Origin: Bacilli bacterium
Lineage (GTDB): Bacteria; Bacillota_I; Bacilli_A; RF39; UBA660
Length of the DNA stretch: 64,000 nucleotides
Reading direction: 5' to 3'
Assembly: GCA_017511375.1 (NCBI GenBank)
Contig: JAFWKJ010000012.1
Span: 62,001-126,000, forward strand
This document shows positions 16,552-24,693 of this stretch, in pieces (position 1 is the stretch's first letter; each line of letters begins with the position of its first letter). Position numbers and translations under genes: made by a program. The notes under the pieces were generated by a model. That model searched no databases. It was given only the letters and a program-made list of their open reading frames with translations, and was not told the origin of the DNA.

Positions 16552-18771
16552 TTAATCATTTACTTTTACAAAATAAGAAACATCAAATGTATCAGCATTA
16601 AATACTTGTGCTTCAACACCATCCACTCCATGATCGATTAGAATCCATACAAATCTCCACTTAGTTCCTGCACGAACATTGGTATCACTCTTATCAACAC
16701 CATCAAAGATAATTTGTTTAGGTACCATGGTAATAGAATAAATATCATCTTCTGTAATCTTCCCTTGCGCTTCTTTCAATATTTTATCCACATTCTTTTC
16801 ATCCAAACCAACAGATTTTAATCCTTTTTTACCTGTTTTAACACTATAGGTTCCATACCAATAATTATCATCTAATTGTTCTTCAGAACGATACCACCAA
16901 AATTTTCCATTTTTAAAAATCCAAAAACTTGTAGTATCAGCAAGAATTCTATAACTACCATTTAGAACATTTTTTCTAGCTCTCGTATCTTGTCTCAAAT
17001 CAGAATAACGATTCCAATTGCTTAATTGATCTACAGTCTCAGATTCTTTTTTATCTTGTTTCGCTCTAGATTTTATTTCAATCGTATTTAATATTTTGAT
17101 AATATTAGGATTCAAATCAGCTAGTTTTATTTCATCTCCTGAAGAGATAAATGATAAAACGGCATTTTTCTTTTTAGAAACAACTAAATAATATTTTCCT
17201 TTTGTTTCATTTGTCTCTTTTAAAGCATAATTATAAGTTGCATAATAGATATCATCTTTTAACAAAACGAAAGATGTATCTCTTGTAAGATATAGTGTCT
17301 CATCAATAGATTCTTTCCAATAATCATAAAAATCATTATAAGTTTGTGTTTTACAACTATTTGAACTAAAATTACAAGATATCGTAATATCTAAACTACT
17401 CTCTCCCACAGGATAGAAATAAGATTGATCAGTTCCATATTTTAAGGCCTTTTTATCTTCAGAAACAGTGGTTTCTTTCCATGGAGAACTATAAGATAAA
17501 GAATATCCCTCCCCATAAAACTGTTTCATATCAGCATGATCTGATTCACTATTGGATTGAAGAGAAGAAAAGAAGACAATCATGACAACAACTCCCAATG
17601 CAATAGCAAGGGCATTCACAATCATAGCCGTTGTTTTCTTTTTATTATTCTCAGGGGAAAGGAATCCCACAATCAATCCCACAACAGCAAGCGGCCACAA
17701 CCCACCTAACAATAAAGATACAACTCCTATAATAAAGGATATTTTAACCTTCACATCATAGTTTTCTTCCGCTAATTCATCATATACCTTTTGTGGTACA
17801 GCAGGTATAACTGGATAAATTACATCTGGCTGAGGTGCTACTGGTAAAACCGGATAGATAACATCTGGTTGGGGTGCCACCGGTAACACCGGATAAATAA
17901 CATCTGGTTGGGATGAAACGGGTGCTGGAACCGTTTCAGGAATAGATTCAGGAACAGATTTTGGCTCTGGCTCTGTTTCTGGAACTGTTTCAGGAGTTGT
18001 GGATGGTTCCGTCACGGGCTCTGTTTCCGGCTCACCAATTGTTTCTATGATTTCAGGCTCTGCTTCAGGTTCCGTAACTGGCTCCGTTTCAGGTTCTGTC
18101 ACAGGCTCAGTTTCGGGTTCTGTCACAGGTTCTGTTTCTACCTCTTCCATAGACTCTGTAGGCATCAACAACTCAGGTTCTGTATTAGGAACACTCTTCT
18201 CTTTTGGCTTTTTTCTCTTAAGTTTTGTAACAGGCTCTGTTTCAGGAACTGTTTCTGGTTCAGGCTCAAATTCAAATTCCTCTACTTCACCTAATTCTTC
18301 TAGTAATTCTTTTTTAGATTCTAAATCATCTTTTTCAATAGATTCTTTTTCCTCAACAATCTCATTTTCTGGTTTCAACTCAGAAGAATCAACAAGTACT
18401 TCTGGTTTTCTTTCTTCCCCATTATTCTTATTAGTATTTCCCTTTTTTTTCTTATTTTTCTTTTTAGATTTCTTAGATGGTTTTTCTTCTTTTATCTTAG
18501 AATCTTCCTTTTTCAAAGCTTCTTCTTTTCTTGGAGAAACTTGATCTTCACTCTCCTCTGATACTGGTTCAAAAAAAGATTTTCCATTTTTCTCAACATT
18601 TTCTAATAATTCATCAGAAGATTCCAATGTTTCAGGTTCATAATAAGTAGGATCTTCTTTTGTTTGCGCAGACTCCTTTTCTGAAGATACTTCTTCTAGT
18701 TCTGTTCCACACATATCACAAAATACAGATTGATCAGACATATATTTTTTACATTTTGGACATCTCTTCAT
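16552..18771 (-). CDS. Zinc-ribbon membrane protein with Glu/Pro/Thr-rich linker
   Basis: The 739-residue protein has an N-terminal zinc ribbon (CPKC at 4-7 and CDMC at 18-21), a long charged region with a basic Lys/Asn patch near 100-118, and TEPV/TEPE repeats (about 210-290). Three copies of a 13-residue QPDVIYPVLPVAP unit follow (about 285-325), then two membrane segments (about 345-400, like DUF4190) and a C-terminal domain of about 320 residues with GYSLSYSSPWKE and CNFSSNSCKT. The N-terminal part should be cytoplasmic and the last part external. Function is unknown. A 50-base stretch of the repeat region is identical to one in the gene at 43925-47152. Confidence 0.75.
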   Translation of the reverse strand: MKRCPKCKKYMSDQSVFCDMCGTELEEVSSEKESAQTKEDPTYYEPETLESSDELLENVEKNGKSFFEPVSEESEDQVSPRKEEALKKEDSKIKEEKPSKKSKKKNKKKKGNTNKNNGEERKPEVLVDSSELKPENEIVEEKESIEKDDLESKKELLEELGEVEEFEFEPEPETVPETEPVTKLKRKKPKEKSVPNTEPELLMPTESMEEVETEPVTEPETEPVTEPETEPVTEPEAEPEIIETIGEPETEPVTEPSTTPETVPETEPEPKSVPESIPETVPAPVSSQPDVIYPVLPVAPQPDVIYPVLPVAPQPDVIYPVIPAVPQKVYDELAEENYDVKVKISFIIGVVSLLLGGLWPLAVVGLIVGFLSPENNKKKTTAMIVNALAIALGVVVMIVFFSSLQSNSESDHADMKQFYGEGYSLSYSSPWKETTVSEDKKALKYGTDQSYFYPVGESSLDITISCNFSSNSCKTQTYNDFYDYWKESIDETLYLTRDTSFVLLKDDIYYATYNYALKETNETKGKYYLVVSKKKNAVLSFISSGDEIKLADLNPNIIKILNTIEIKSRAKQDKKESETVDQLSNWNRYSDLRQDTRARKNVLNGSYRILADTTSFWIFKNGKFWWYRSEEQLDDNYWYGTYSVKTGKKGLKSVGLDEKNVDKILKEAQGKITEDDIYSITMVPKQIIFDGVDKSDTNVRAGTKWRFVWILIDHGVDGVEAQVFNADTFDVSYFVKVND
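17804..17920 (-). repeat. Three 39-bp tandem units (QPDVIYPVLPVAP)
   Basis: Three adjacent 39-base copies at 17804, 17843 and 17882 are separated by point changes only and encode a 13-residue Pro-rich unit just before the first membrane segment. Confidence 0.85.
18065..18114 (-). repeat. 50-bp segment identical to 44202-44251
   Basis: Read directly: the 50 bases here and those at 44202-44251 are the same, in the same orientation and reading frame, in two otherwise unrelated proteins. Confidence 0.9.
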
Positions 18772-18781
18772 ACCATCACCT

Positions 18782-18810
18782 ACTATAATGATTTTACACT
18801 AATTGTTCAA
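18782..18810 (-). promoter_or_regulatory. Promoter-like sequence before zinc-ribbon gene
   Basis: On the minus strand, TTGAAC, a 17-base spacer and TATAGT lie directly upstream of AGGTGATGGTATG. With usual spacing the transcript would start only about 4 bases before the ATG at 18771, so either the mRNA is almost leaderless or another promoter is used. Confidence 0.4.
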
Positions 18811-18848
18811 TAATTTGAAGTCTTTTTTTAACAAAAATTAATGAAACA

Positions 18849-18876
18849 AAAAAAAGGCAAAAAATTGTCTTTTGAG
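18849..18876 (-). terminator. Possible terminator of the tRNA-Thr pair
   Basis: An imperfect stem (aaaaggc / gtctttt) is followed by an eight-T run on the minus strand, just after the tRNA-Thr(GGT) gene. The stem is weak. Confidence 0.4.
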
Positions 18877-18886
18877 TTAAACAAAC

Positions 18887-18960
18887 TGGTGCCGCAACTA
18901 AGAATTGAACTTAGATTAAAGCCTTACCATGGCCTCGTAATACCACTATACTATTGCGGC
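18887..18960 (-). tRNA. tRNA-Thr (anticodon GGT)
   Basis: A cloverleaf reads on the minus strand: acceptor GCCGCAA / TTGCGGC with discriminator A and an encoded CCA, anticodon stem AGGCC / GGCTT with loop ATGGTAA giving GGT, and T arm CTAAG-TTCAATT-CTTAG. G1-C72 and C2-G71 agree with Thr identity. One base separates it from the next tRNA, so both come from one transcript. Confidence 0.9.
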
Positions 18961-18961
18961 A

Positions 18962-19037
18962 TGGTGCCGATTAAAGGACTTGAACCTTCGACCTCCGCAT
19001 TACGAATGCGCTGCTCTACCAGCTGAGCTAAATCGGC
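18962..19037 (-). tRNA. tRNA-Thr (anticodon CGT)
   Basis: A cloverleaf reads on the minus strand: acceptor GCCGATT / AATCGGC with discriminator A and CCA, D arm TAGCTCAGCTGGTAGAGC, anticodon loop TTCGTAA giving CGT. It lies upstream of tRNA-Thr(GGT) in the same unit. Confidence 0.93.
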
Positions 19038-19091
19038 ATCTAGGATTATTTTAACATAGTTTTTTTAAATATCCTATAGTTTTATTCTTTT

Positions 19092-19120
19092 TTGCATTTT
19101 ACTTTCATAAAATGTATAAT
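19092..19120 (+). promoter_or_regulatory. Sigma-A-type promoter for glycerophosphodiesterase gene
   Basis: TTGCAT, a 17-base spacer and a perfect TATAAT are followed by AAGGAGG at 19127-19133 and the ATG at 19141. The leader is short. Confidence 0.75.
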
Positions 19121-19140
19121 AACTCTAAGGAGGAATTCTC

Positions 19141-19845
19141 ATGAAATTACCTAAAATTGTTGCCCATAGAGGTGTTTTTGATAATGAAAAAATCGTAGAA
19201 AACACCCTAGAAAGTTTTAAAAAAGCAATTAGCTATCATTATCCGATTGAGTTAGATGTACAGTTAACAACTGATAACCAATTAGTTGTTTTTCATGATG
19301 ATGATTTAAAACGTCTAGCAAATCGTGATGAATTAGTACAAAACATGGACTCTTCCGAATTAACAAGAATTAAACTATTAAATACAGAACAAACAATACC
19401 CTATTTAAAAAACGTTCTAACACTCAACAAAGATCAAGTTTTATTAGACATTGAAATTAAACCAACAAAAAGAATCAAAGAGACCGTTTTTTATTTAATG
19501 CAGGAATTGGAACCCTATCACAATTATGTAATCATATCTTTTGATCCTAGAGTGATACGTTACATAAAAAAACATTATCCAAATGTAGAAACTGGTTTAT
19601 TGATTCATACGAAATATAATTCCGTTCTTCTTCAAACATTTTTCCATAGTCGTTTCATGATGAAATATTCAAAATGTGATTTTCTTTCTATTTCTAAAAT
19701 ATTATATAAGAAGAAAAAAATAAGAAAGATAATAAAAGACTATCCTCTCTTTTTATGGACCATCAAAGAAGAAAAAGAAGTAAACTATGAAGATAATATT
19801 AGTTATGTTTGTAACAATCTACCTTATAAAAAAGAAAAAGACTAA
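19141..19845 (+). CDS. Glycerophosphodiester phosphodiesterase
   Basis: The 234-residue protein begins KIVAHRG (catalytic His-Arg), followed by ENTLESF, IELDVQLTTDNQLVVFHDD with the metal-binding Glu/Asp and second catalytic His, and LDIEIKP. These are the GDPD markers. It should split glycerophosphodiesters into glycerol-3-phosphate and an alcohol. The usual C-terminal WTIK-like strand is present (LFLWTIKEEKEVNYE). There is no signal peptide, so it acts in the cytoplasm. The gene stands alone between tRNA genes on the opposite strand, with its own promoter and terminator. Confidence 0.9.
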   Translation: MKLPKIVAHRGVFDNEKIVENTLESFKKAISYHYPIELDVQLTTDNQLVVFHDDDLKRLANRDELVQNMDSSELTRIKLLNTEQTIPYLKNVLTLNKDQVLLDIEIKPTKRIKETVFYLMQELEPYHNYVIISFDPRVIRYIKKHYPNVETGLLIHTKYNSVLLQTFFHSRFMMKYSKCDFLSISKILYKKKKIRKIIKDYPLFLWTIKEEKEVNYEDNISYVCNNLPYKKEKD

Positions 19846-19858
19846 TCAGTCTTTTTTT
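19833..19858 (+). terminator. Terminator overlapping stop of glycerophosphodiesterase gene
   Basis: A stem (aaaaagact / agtcttttt) holds the TAA stop in its loop and is followed by a T run on the plus strand. The A run on the other side may let it work for the minus strand as well. Confidence 0.8.
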
Positions 19859-19863
19859 CTATT

Positions 19864-19939
19864 TGGTGTTCAGAATGGGAGTTGAACCCATATCATTTCC
19901 GTCGGAGGGAAATATTTTATCCATTTAAACTATCCGAAC
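19864..19939 (-). tRNA. tRNA-Arg (anticodon CCG)
   Basis: A cloverleaf reads on the minus strand: acceptor GTTCGGA / TCTGAAC (one G-T pair), discriminator A and encoded CCA, anticodon stem TTTCC / GGAAA with loop CTCCGAC giving CCG, T arm ATGGG-TTCAACT-CCCAT. It decodes the CGG Arg codon. Confidence 0.92.
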
Positions 19940-19949
19940 AAAAAGAAAG

Positions 19950-20444
19950 TTAAGAAACCTTCTCACAAGTAATACCCATTTTCTTAGATAATTCTCTATA
20001 TTTAGAAATCATAGGAACATTGTTTTCAAATATGTTGTCTTCTTCCCCTTCTAAAGCAACTAATTGTGCAATATTAATATGATCATAGTCAATAATCATA
20101 GTACTCGTAACGTTTGTCTCTGTACGAACAAGATCTGTATCATAATGGTCTATATCCACATAATAAGAATGAATCGTACGATAAGCATTCTCATAAGTAT
20201 CTAATACCTCTGAGTCCGTAGAAGTAACGCTTTCAATAGATTCAATACGATTGATTCTTTCTCCTGTATAATATAACTCATAGTTCATATCAACTGTCGA
20301 ATTACTATCGATCGTTCCAATCCTTGTACAATGTTCATGTATCATTTCATTACTTGTATTTACTTCTTTTTTTTGTACATTTTCTTTTTCACAGGCAGTG
20401 ATGAAAAGTAACCCAATAAGAAGAATCCATCCCATCTTTTTCAT
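19950..20444 (-). CDS. Hypothetical lipoprotein
   Basis: The 164-residue protein has a lipoprotein signal peptide: MKKMGWILLIGLLFITAC, with the lipobox Cys at about residue 18, followed by a polar linker. The mature part of about 145 residues has two further cysteines (HEHCTRIG near the start and MGITCEKVS at the end) that could pair. No family is recognised. The end lies about 10 bases from the tRNA-Arg 5' end on the same strand, so the two may share a transcript. Confidence 0.75.
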   Translation of the reverse strand: MKKMGWILLIGLLFITACEKENVQKKEVNTSNEMIHEHCTRIGTIDSNSTVDMNYELYYTGERINRIESIESVTSTDSEVLDTYENAYRTIHSYYVDIDHYDTDLVRTETNVTSTMIIDYDHINIAQLVALEGEEDNIFENNVPMISKYRELSKKMGITCEKVS

Positions 20445-20489
20445 ACTCTCATTCCCTTCCTTTTCATTATATCACAAAGCGTTTTTATC

Positions 20490-20520
20490 CACAAAAAAAT
20501 GTTGAAACATTCAACATTTT
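20490..20520 (-). terminator. Terminator after esterase gene
   Basis: A perfect 9-bp stem (aatgttgaa / ttcaacatt) is followed by a T run on the minus strand, immediately beyond the stop of the gene at 20520. Confidence 0.75.
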
Positions 20521-21350
20521 TATTTCATAAATTCTTTTAAAGATTCCAAATAATCTTTTTGTATTTCTTTATCCTTTGTATTTAGAAATCCATGATAAGC
20601 AAAATCTACAATCTTGATTTCTACCTCTTTGTTTTTTTCCGCAAAAGCCTTAGCTTCATCGATTAAAGGATCCCCATTCCCACTTAATAAAAGTGTTTTA
20701 GGATATGTTTCTAAATCCTCATGAGTCAACGGGAAAAACTCTTTCTTACAGTTTTTATAAAACTCTTTTAGTTTTGCCACTAAATTATAATTGACACTGG
20801 TGTTTTCCAAAATACTTTTATATTGTGTTTTTCCACTATATTCTCCTGATAAGACAGGATAGAATAAAATCATTTTTCCCACTTTAATTCCCTCTTCATT
20901 CATCTTATGTATATTATTAAGAACTAAAGTAGCCCCCGTAGAATCACCCATCAAACTAATATGTTCTTCTGTAACTCCCTCTTTTAATAATTGTTTATAA
21001 ATAAAAGCAAGAGTATCATAGATTTTATCTAATAGTTGTCCCATATCATTAGTCGTTTTTTCATAATCAATAGAAATAACCATCTGATCTAATTCCTTTG
21101 ATAAGAAAGAAGAAATATCAGAGTATAATCCTTCACACTCCGTAATACTTCCTTCTCCAGGAACAAAGAAAATTACATCTTTAATATTAGAGACTTTTTT
21201 AGGATAGAAAACTCTTAATAATAGATATTTTTCATCTACAATAATTTTATAATTACTTATATTTCTTTTAGAAATGGTTGGATGTAATAAATCCTTTACC
21301 GTTCTAAATAATTTATACTTTTCTTCTAATTCAAATTCATTCTGTTTCAT
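20520..21350 (-). CDS. Alpha/beta hydrolase, acetyl-esterase/HSL-like
   Basis: The 276-residue protein has an alpha/beta hydrolase core. The nucleophile elbow is GDSTGA (about residue 156, catalytic Ser), the acid is likely Asp in GNGDPLIDEA (about 230) and the His is in AYHGFLN (about 253). In place of the usual HGGG oxyanion loop there is FFVPGEGSITE, so the oxyanion hole is unusual. There is no signal peptide, so it is intracellular. The substrate cannot be read; a short-chain ester is the family default. It lies next to two acyltransferases of lipid synthesis. Confidence 0.75.
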   Translation of the reverse strand: MKQNEFELEEKYKLFRTVKDLLHPTISKRNISNYKIIVDEKYLLLRVFYPKKVSNIKDVIFFVPGEGSITECEGLYSDISSFLSKELDQMVISIDYEKTTNDMGQLLDKIYDTLAFIYKQLLKEGVTEEHISLMGDSTGATLVLNNIHKMNEEGIKVGKMILFYPVLSGEYSGKTQYKSILENTSVNYNLVAKLKEFYKNCKKEFFPLTHEDLETYPKTLLLSGNGDPLIDEAKAFAEKNKEVEIKIVDFAYHGFLNTKDKEIQKDYLESLKEFMK

Positions 21351-21375
21351 ACTATCACCATTTTCATATTACCAT

Positions 21376-21425
21376 AAAAAAAGAGCAAATAGTATTTTGC
21401 TTCAAACATTTGACACTATTTGCCA
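21376..21425 (-). terminator. Terminator overlapping 3' end of second PlsC gene
   Basis: A GCAAATAGT / ACTATTTGC stem with a 21-nt loop is followed by CTCTTTTTTT on the minus strand. The upstream arm covers the end of the coding region. Confidence 0.6.
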
Positions 21426-22264
21426 CTCATTCTATGATTTTCTTTGATCATTTCCCTCATAGTTTCTTCTAATCTCTCGTTGGCTTGTGCCAAGTCATCC
21501 ATTGGTTCTAAGGGTCTTCCAATTCTGACAACTAAATTATCTGTTCGAAAATGATAATCTCCTGTAATCACAAAAGGAACAATGACACTATTTGTTTTCT
21601 TTGCCATAGAAACAGCCCCAAACTTAAAGGGTAGAAAAATATGTTGATAATAATCATCTTCTGTAATTCTTTTCGCAATCATAAGTCTTTTTAAAAAAGG
21701 CTCTACACAGGTTATATTTTCAACAAACTCCTTAAAAGATATCGTTTTGTTATTTAATAATTCTTCTAAGTAATTTACAAAAGAAGTTTTATTATTTTTA
21801 GCTTGTTTATAAAAGGATTTAAAATCTCCCGGTTGTTTTTCTAAATATTTCGCATAGATTTCTCTTGCCCTATCCTCTTTTAAACCATTTCGAGTACCTT
21901 CTGGAAACAATCCCAAAGCATGATCATTCTCTAATACATCCAAAGCAGATGCTACAGCCGCATCATCTTTCTTACTTCTATCAACAGGAATACATCCAGA
22001 ACTCTTAAAAAACCAACTATGATGTCCTTCAGGATACTTAGGATCAAAATATTCTTTTTTAGCCATATAATGAAGAATTCTTTTAGAAGGCATCAAAACA
22101 TTACACTGATCAAAAATATGAATGTGATTTCCTACAATAATGAAGCGGCCCTCTTCAGGGATATTCTCTGCTCCAAGAATCGTTGGACGATACCAAAATT
22201 TATAAAGCGGACTTAAAAGAACTCGCAAGACTCTATAGACGATTAGTTTTTGTTTCTTTGCCAC
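21416..22264 (-). CDS. PlsC-family acyltransferase with a helical insertion
   Basis: I set the start at a GTG at 22264 (GTG GCA AAG) because AAGGAGG lies 8 bases upstream; an earlier TTG would put the ribosome-binding site inside the gene. Acyltransferase motifs are NHIHIFDQ (H-x4-D, motif I) and FPEGTRN (motif III). Normally about six residues lie between FPEGT and the next conserved block LPFKFGAV; here an insertion of about 80 residues, charged and helical, separates them. The enzyme should acylate lysophosphatidic acid. It overlaps the paralog upstream by 32 bases, suggesting coupled translation. Confidence 0.85.
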   Translation of the reverse strand: MAKKQKLIVYRVLRVLLSPLYKFWYRPTILGAENIPEEGRFIIVGNHIHIFDQCNVLMPSKRILHYMAKKEYFDPKYPEGHHSWFFKSSGCIPVDRSKKDDAAVASALDVLENDHALGLFPEGTRNGLKEDRAREIYAKYLEKQPGDFKSFYKQAKNNKTSFVNYLEELLNNKTISFKEFVENITCVEPFLKRLMIAKRITEDDYYQHIFLPFKFGAVSMAKKTNSVIVPFVITGDYHFRTDNLVVRIGRPLEPMDDLAQANERLEETMREMIKENHRMSGK

Positions 22265-22886
22265 TTTTAACCCCTCCTTCAATTAGTTTTTGAGAAACTA
22301 CATCCATTAGTTTCTGATTAGCCTCCTCTAGCTGTTCTCCTACTTCCATAGGCTTTAAAAACTCAATCGTTTCTCCTCGTCTAAACAATTGATACTTTCC
22401 TGTAATCACAAAAGGAACTATAGGCGCATTGGCTTCTTGTGCCATTTTAACAGCCCCCATTTTAAAAGGCATAATGACATCATCTGTACGATTAATCGTT
22501 CCTTCTGGAAAGATTCCAATAGTTAGACCTCTTTTTAGTCCTTGAATGGCATAAACAAGCGCCCCATGATCATGAATGCTACGATCTACAGGAATCGCTC
22601 CTACTCCCTTCATAATGAGAAGATAAAATCCATGAAACAATTCTTTTTTAGCTAAAAAATGAACTTGTCTTTTCTTCACAACCGCACAAAGTGTAACCGG
22701 ATCTAACCACTTAGTATGATTTCCTGCCAACACAACAGGCCCTTCTTTTGGAATATTTTCACGTCCTTTTACTTTAGGAGGATATAATAAATAAACTAAT
22801 ACAACTAAAATTGGCTTTACAATTGCATAAAACCACTTATCTCCATATGGATACTTTTGATTCTTATTATCATTCATAAGCATCAC
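22233..22886 (-). CDS. plsC: 1-acyl-sn-glycerol-3-phosphate acyltransferase
   Basis: The 217-residue protein has the standard motifs: NHTKWLDP (H-x4-D), a conserved LAKKELF, VGAIPVDRS and FPEGTINR, then MPFKMGAVKMAQ. It adds the second acyl chain in phosphatidic acid synthesis at the inner membrane; a hydrophobic segment lies near residues 18-38. It is the compact member of a tandem pair with the gene at 21416, and comparison with it reveals the insertion there. Confidence 0.9.
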   Translation of the reverse strand: MMLMNDNKNQKYPYGDKWFYAIVKPILVVLVYLLYPPKVKGRENIPKEGPVVLAGNHTKWLDPVTLCAVVKKRQVHFLAKKELFHGFYLLIMKGVGAIPVDRSIHDHGALVYAIQGLKRGLTIGIFPEGTINRTDDVIMPFKMGAVKMAQEANAPIVPFVITGKYQLFRRGETIEFLKPMEVGEQLEEANQKLMDVVSQKLIEGGVKSGKETKTNRL

Positions 22887-22902
22887 CTTTATTAATTATA
22901 AC

Positions 22903-22931
22903 AAAAAAAGTAAACAAAAACATGTTTACTT
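22903..22931 (-). terminator. Terminator after NAD kinase gene
   Basis: An AGTAAAC / GTTTACT stem with an 8-nt loop is followed by a T run on the minus strand and overlaps the gene end at 22926. Confidence 0.7.
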
Positions 22932-23735
22932 AATAAATTTATCATTAATTTTTCGAATATAATTATAATCCTTTTTACGAATCAATAGAATATGTTCTTG
23001 GATACCAATTCGAATCTGTTTAACCTCCGTATAGAAACTATTTCTACCATCTACCATCACAATCATATTACTACTCTCAGGTTCAGGAATTAAAGTAATC
23101 GTTTTAGTAGAAGGCATTACTAATGAATTCGTAAGAGAACGATATGTTTTATTAGACATAGGAGCAATAGGTGTTAGTTGCAAAGTATCAAATTCATTAT
23201 AGACAATACTTCCTCCATAACTTAGATTATAGGCAGTAGATCCAAAAGAAGTAGAAACAAGAAGTCCATCTCCCACAAAGTTTTCTAATAAAACCCCATC
23301 AATATAAACATCCATATGAGCTGTATTCAACTCTTCTTCTCTAAAAACAATTTCATTTAAACACTGAAAATGACTGATTCCTTCTTTAGATTCTACTTCT
23401 ACATCTTGAATACCTATTTCTTCATAATAAAATTCTCGATTTTTTAGATGTTCAATAAATTCTTTTACTTCTTCCACAGGAATATCTTGCGCAAAACCCA
23501 AAGTACCAGCATTAATCCCCACATAAAAGGCATCTTTCTTAAAACCACTATCATTTACCATGCGAAGGAAAGATCCATCTCCTCCAATCGCAATTCCTAA
23601 ATCAAAATCATTAGATTCTGTAATTTCAAATTCCTTTTCAAGAAGTGCTTCTCTCGTTTCCTTTTCCACTTGTCTTGATTTTACATTATGATTAACAAAT
23701 AATTTTACCTTTTTAATATCTTTCATTTTTTTCAT
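22926..23735 (-). CDS. nadK: NAD kinase
   Basis: The protein (269 residues from the ATG at 23735) phosphorylates NAD to NADP. It has GGDGSFLRMV (NAD kinase GGDG motif), GINAGTLGFAQDI, LNEIVFREE, and STSFGSTAYNLSYGG. The frame stays open to a GTG at 23816, but a promoter whose start point would fall near 23822 leaves that GTG only a few bases of leader. The shorter product also matches the usual length of about 265. The leader of about 85 bases is rich in purines and contains an AGGAC / GTCCT mini-hairpin just before the start, so start choice is not certain. Confidence 0.9.
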   Translation of the reverse strand: MKKMKDIKKVKLFVNHNVKSRQVEKETREALLEKEFEITESNDFDLGIAIGGDGSFLRMVNDSGFKKDAFYVGINAGTLGFAQDIPVEEVKEFIEHLKNREFYYEEIGIQDVEVESKEGISHFQCLNEIVFREEELNTAHMDVYIDGVLLENFVGDGLLVSTSFGSTAYNLSYGGSIVYNEFDTLQLTPIAPMSNKTYRSLTNSLVMPSTKTITLIPEPESSNMIVMVDGRNSFYTEVKQIRIGIQEHILLIRKKDYNYIRKINDKFIK

Positions 23736-23828
23736 AACGGAACAATTAAGAAGGACAATGTCCTGCTCCCGTCTTCCTCCTTTCTGTCTTTTCTCCTTCA
23801 GTTCTTCATACTCCACTTACTATAATTA

Positions 23829-23858
23829 ATTATAAAACAATTCAACACATGTATTCAA
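23829..23858 (-). promoter_or_regulatory. Sigma-A-type promoter for NAD kinase gene
   Basis: On the minus strand, TTGAAT, an 18-base spacer and TATAAT. It predicts transcription starting near 23822, which bears on the NAD kinase start codon. Confidence 0.55.
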
Positions 23859-23889
23859 TAGAGTCCCCTTTTTTATTAAGTTTTTTACA

Positions 23890-23918
23890 TAAAAAAAGAT
23901 ATATTTCTATATCTTTTA
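23890..23918 (-). terminator. Terminator after 258-residue membrane protein gene
   Basis: An AAAGATATA / TATATCTTT stem with a 4-nt loop is followed by a T run on the minus strand. Confidence 0.7.
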
Positions 23919-24692
23919 TTTATACATATTAAATAAGTCTGTTTCATCTTTACTCTTTTGCGTATTTTGTTCTTTTTCCTGTTTTAAGATTTCTTTTGTC
24001 TTATGTGTTTTGATAACCTTAGGTTTAGGTGGATTTAAAACAGCATCTATTTCTCTTTCTTTTTCTAGTTCCTTATTGATATAAGCATATTCTTGTCTAA
24101 CATCAGTTCCATCCATATTTCGATAAGCACTTGTGAATAAAAATCTATATAAGAACAAAGCAACTAATGCAATCGCAACAAATTTTACAATATTAAGAAG
24201 CATAATTTGATTATCATCAAGTGTATTATTCTTTGGCATTCCAATTTGATCTACTGTTTGACCAATATTTTCTAAAGCACCATCTTTTCTACAATTCGTG
24301 TTTTCTCCAATGACAGAAATATAATGAATATCCTTATAGTTTTTTCCTTTTTCCAAATAAGACCCTTTTACATCAATCGTAATATCACTAATGGTTTTTC
24401 TAGATTCAATAGGCGTATTTTCTGGACAGTAATTTATGGTACCAATATTAACTCCACTTTTATCAAACAATCCAATACTAATAGAAAAATTATAAGTCTC
24501 TTCTCTATTATTTCTAACTTTCCCAATCGTAATCATTCCGCTTTGATATAGAATGTCACTATAATTGAAACGATCTCCTCTTACCGTTGTTTTGATTCCT
24601 TCTGGAATTAATTCTCTGATATTATAATCTGCGGCCTTTACTGGCACTATGGTTCCTAATAATACTAAAACAGCTATAATGATTTTTTTCAT
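23916..24692 (-). CDS. Hypothetical exported protein with one membrane segment
   Basis: The 258-residue protein has a cleavable-type signal peptide (MKKIIIAVLVLLGTIVPVKAA, cut near residue 20), an external domain of about 140 residues with strands and two Cys residues (NYCPENT, NTNCRKDG), then a membrane segment at about 167-187 and a charged cytoplasmic tail of about 70 residues. The external part contains NREETYNFSISIGLFDKSG, reminiscent of FxLYD-like folds, but I cannot name it. It is separated from the HAD gene upstream by one base and probably shares its transcript. Confidence 0.65.
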   Translation of the reverse strand: MKKIIIAVLVLLGTIVPVKAADYNIRELIPEGIKTTVRGDRFNYSDILYQSGMITIGKVRNNREETYNFSISIGLFDKSGVNIGTINYCPENTPIESRKTISDITIDVKGSYLEKGKNYKDIHYISVIGENTNCRKDGALENIGQTVDQIGMPKNNTLDDNQIMLLNIVKFVAIALVALFLYRFLFTSAYRNMDGTDVRQEYAYINKELEKEREIDAVLNPPKPKVIKTHKTKEILKQEKEQNTQKSKDETDLFNMYK

Positions 24693-24693
24693 A

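Noticed and set aside
17999-18544. 181-codon ORF antisense to the zinc-ribbon gene
   Set aside because: It mirrors the TEPE repeat region as GSVTGSVS strings. The minus frame has the zinc ribbon, membrane segments, promoter and ribosome-binding site.
18887-18960. tRNA-Gly, from a D loop with TAGTGGTA
   Set aside because: The anticodon loop ATGGTAA gives GGT, and the first two acceptor pairs fit Thr.
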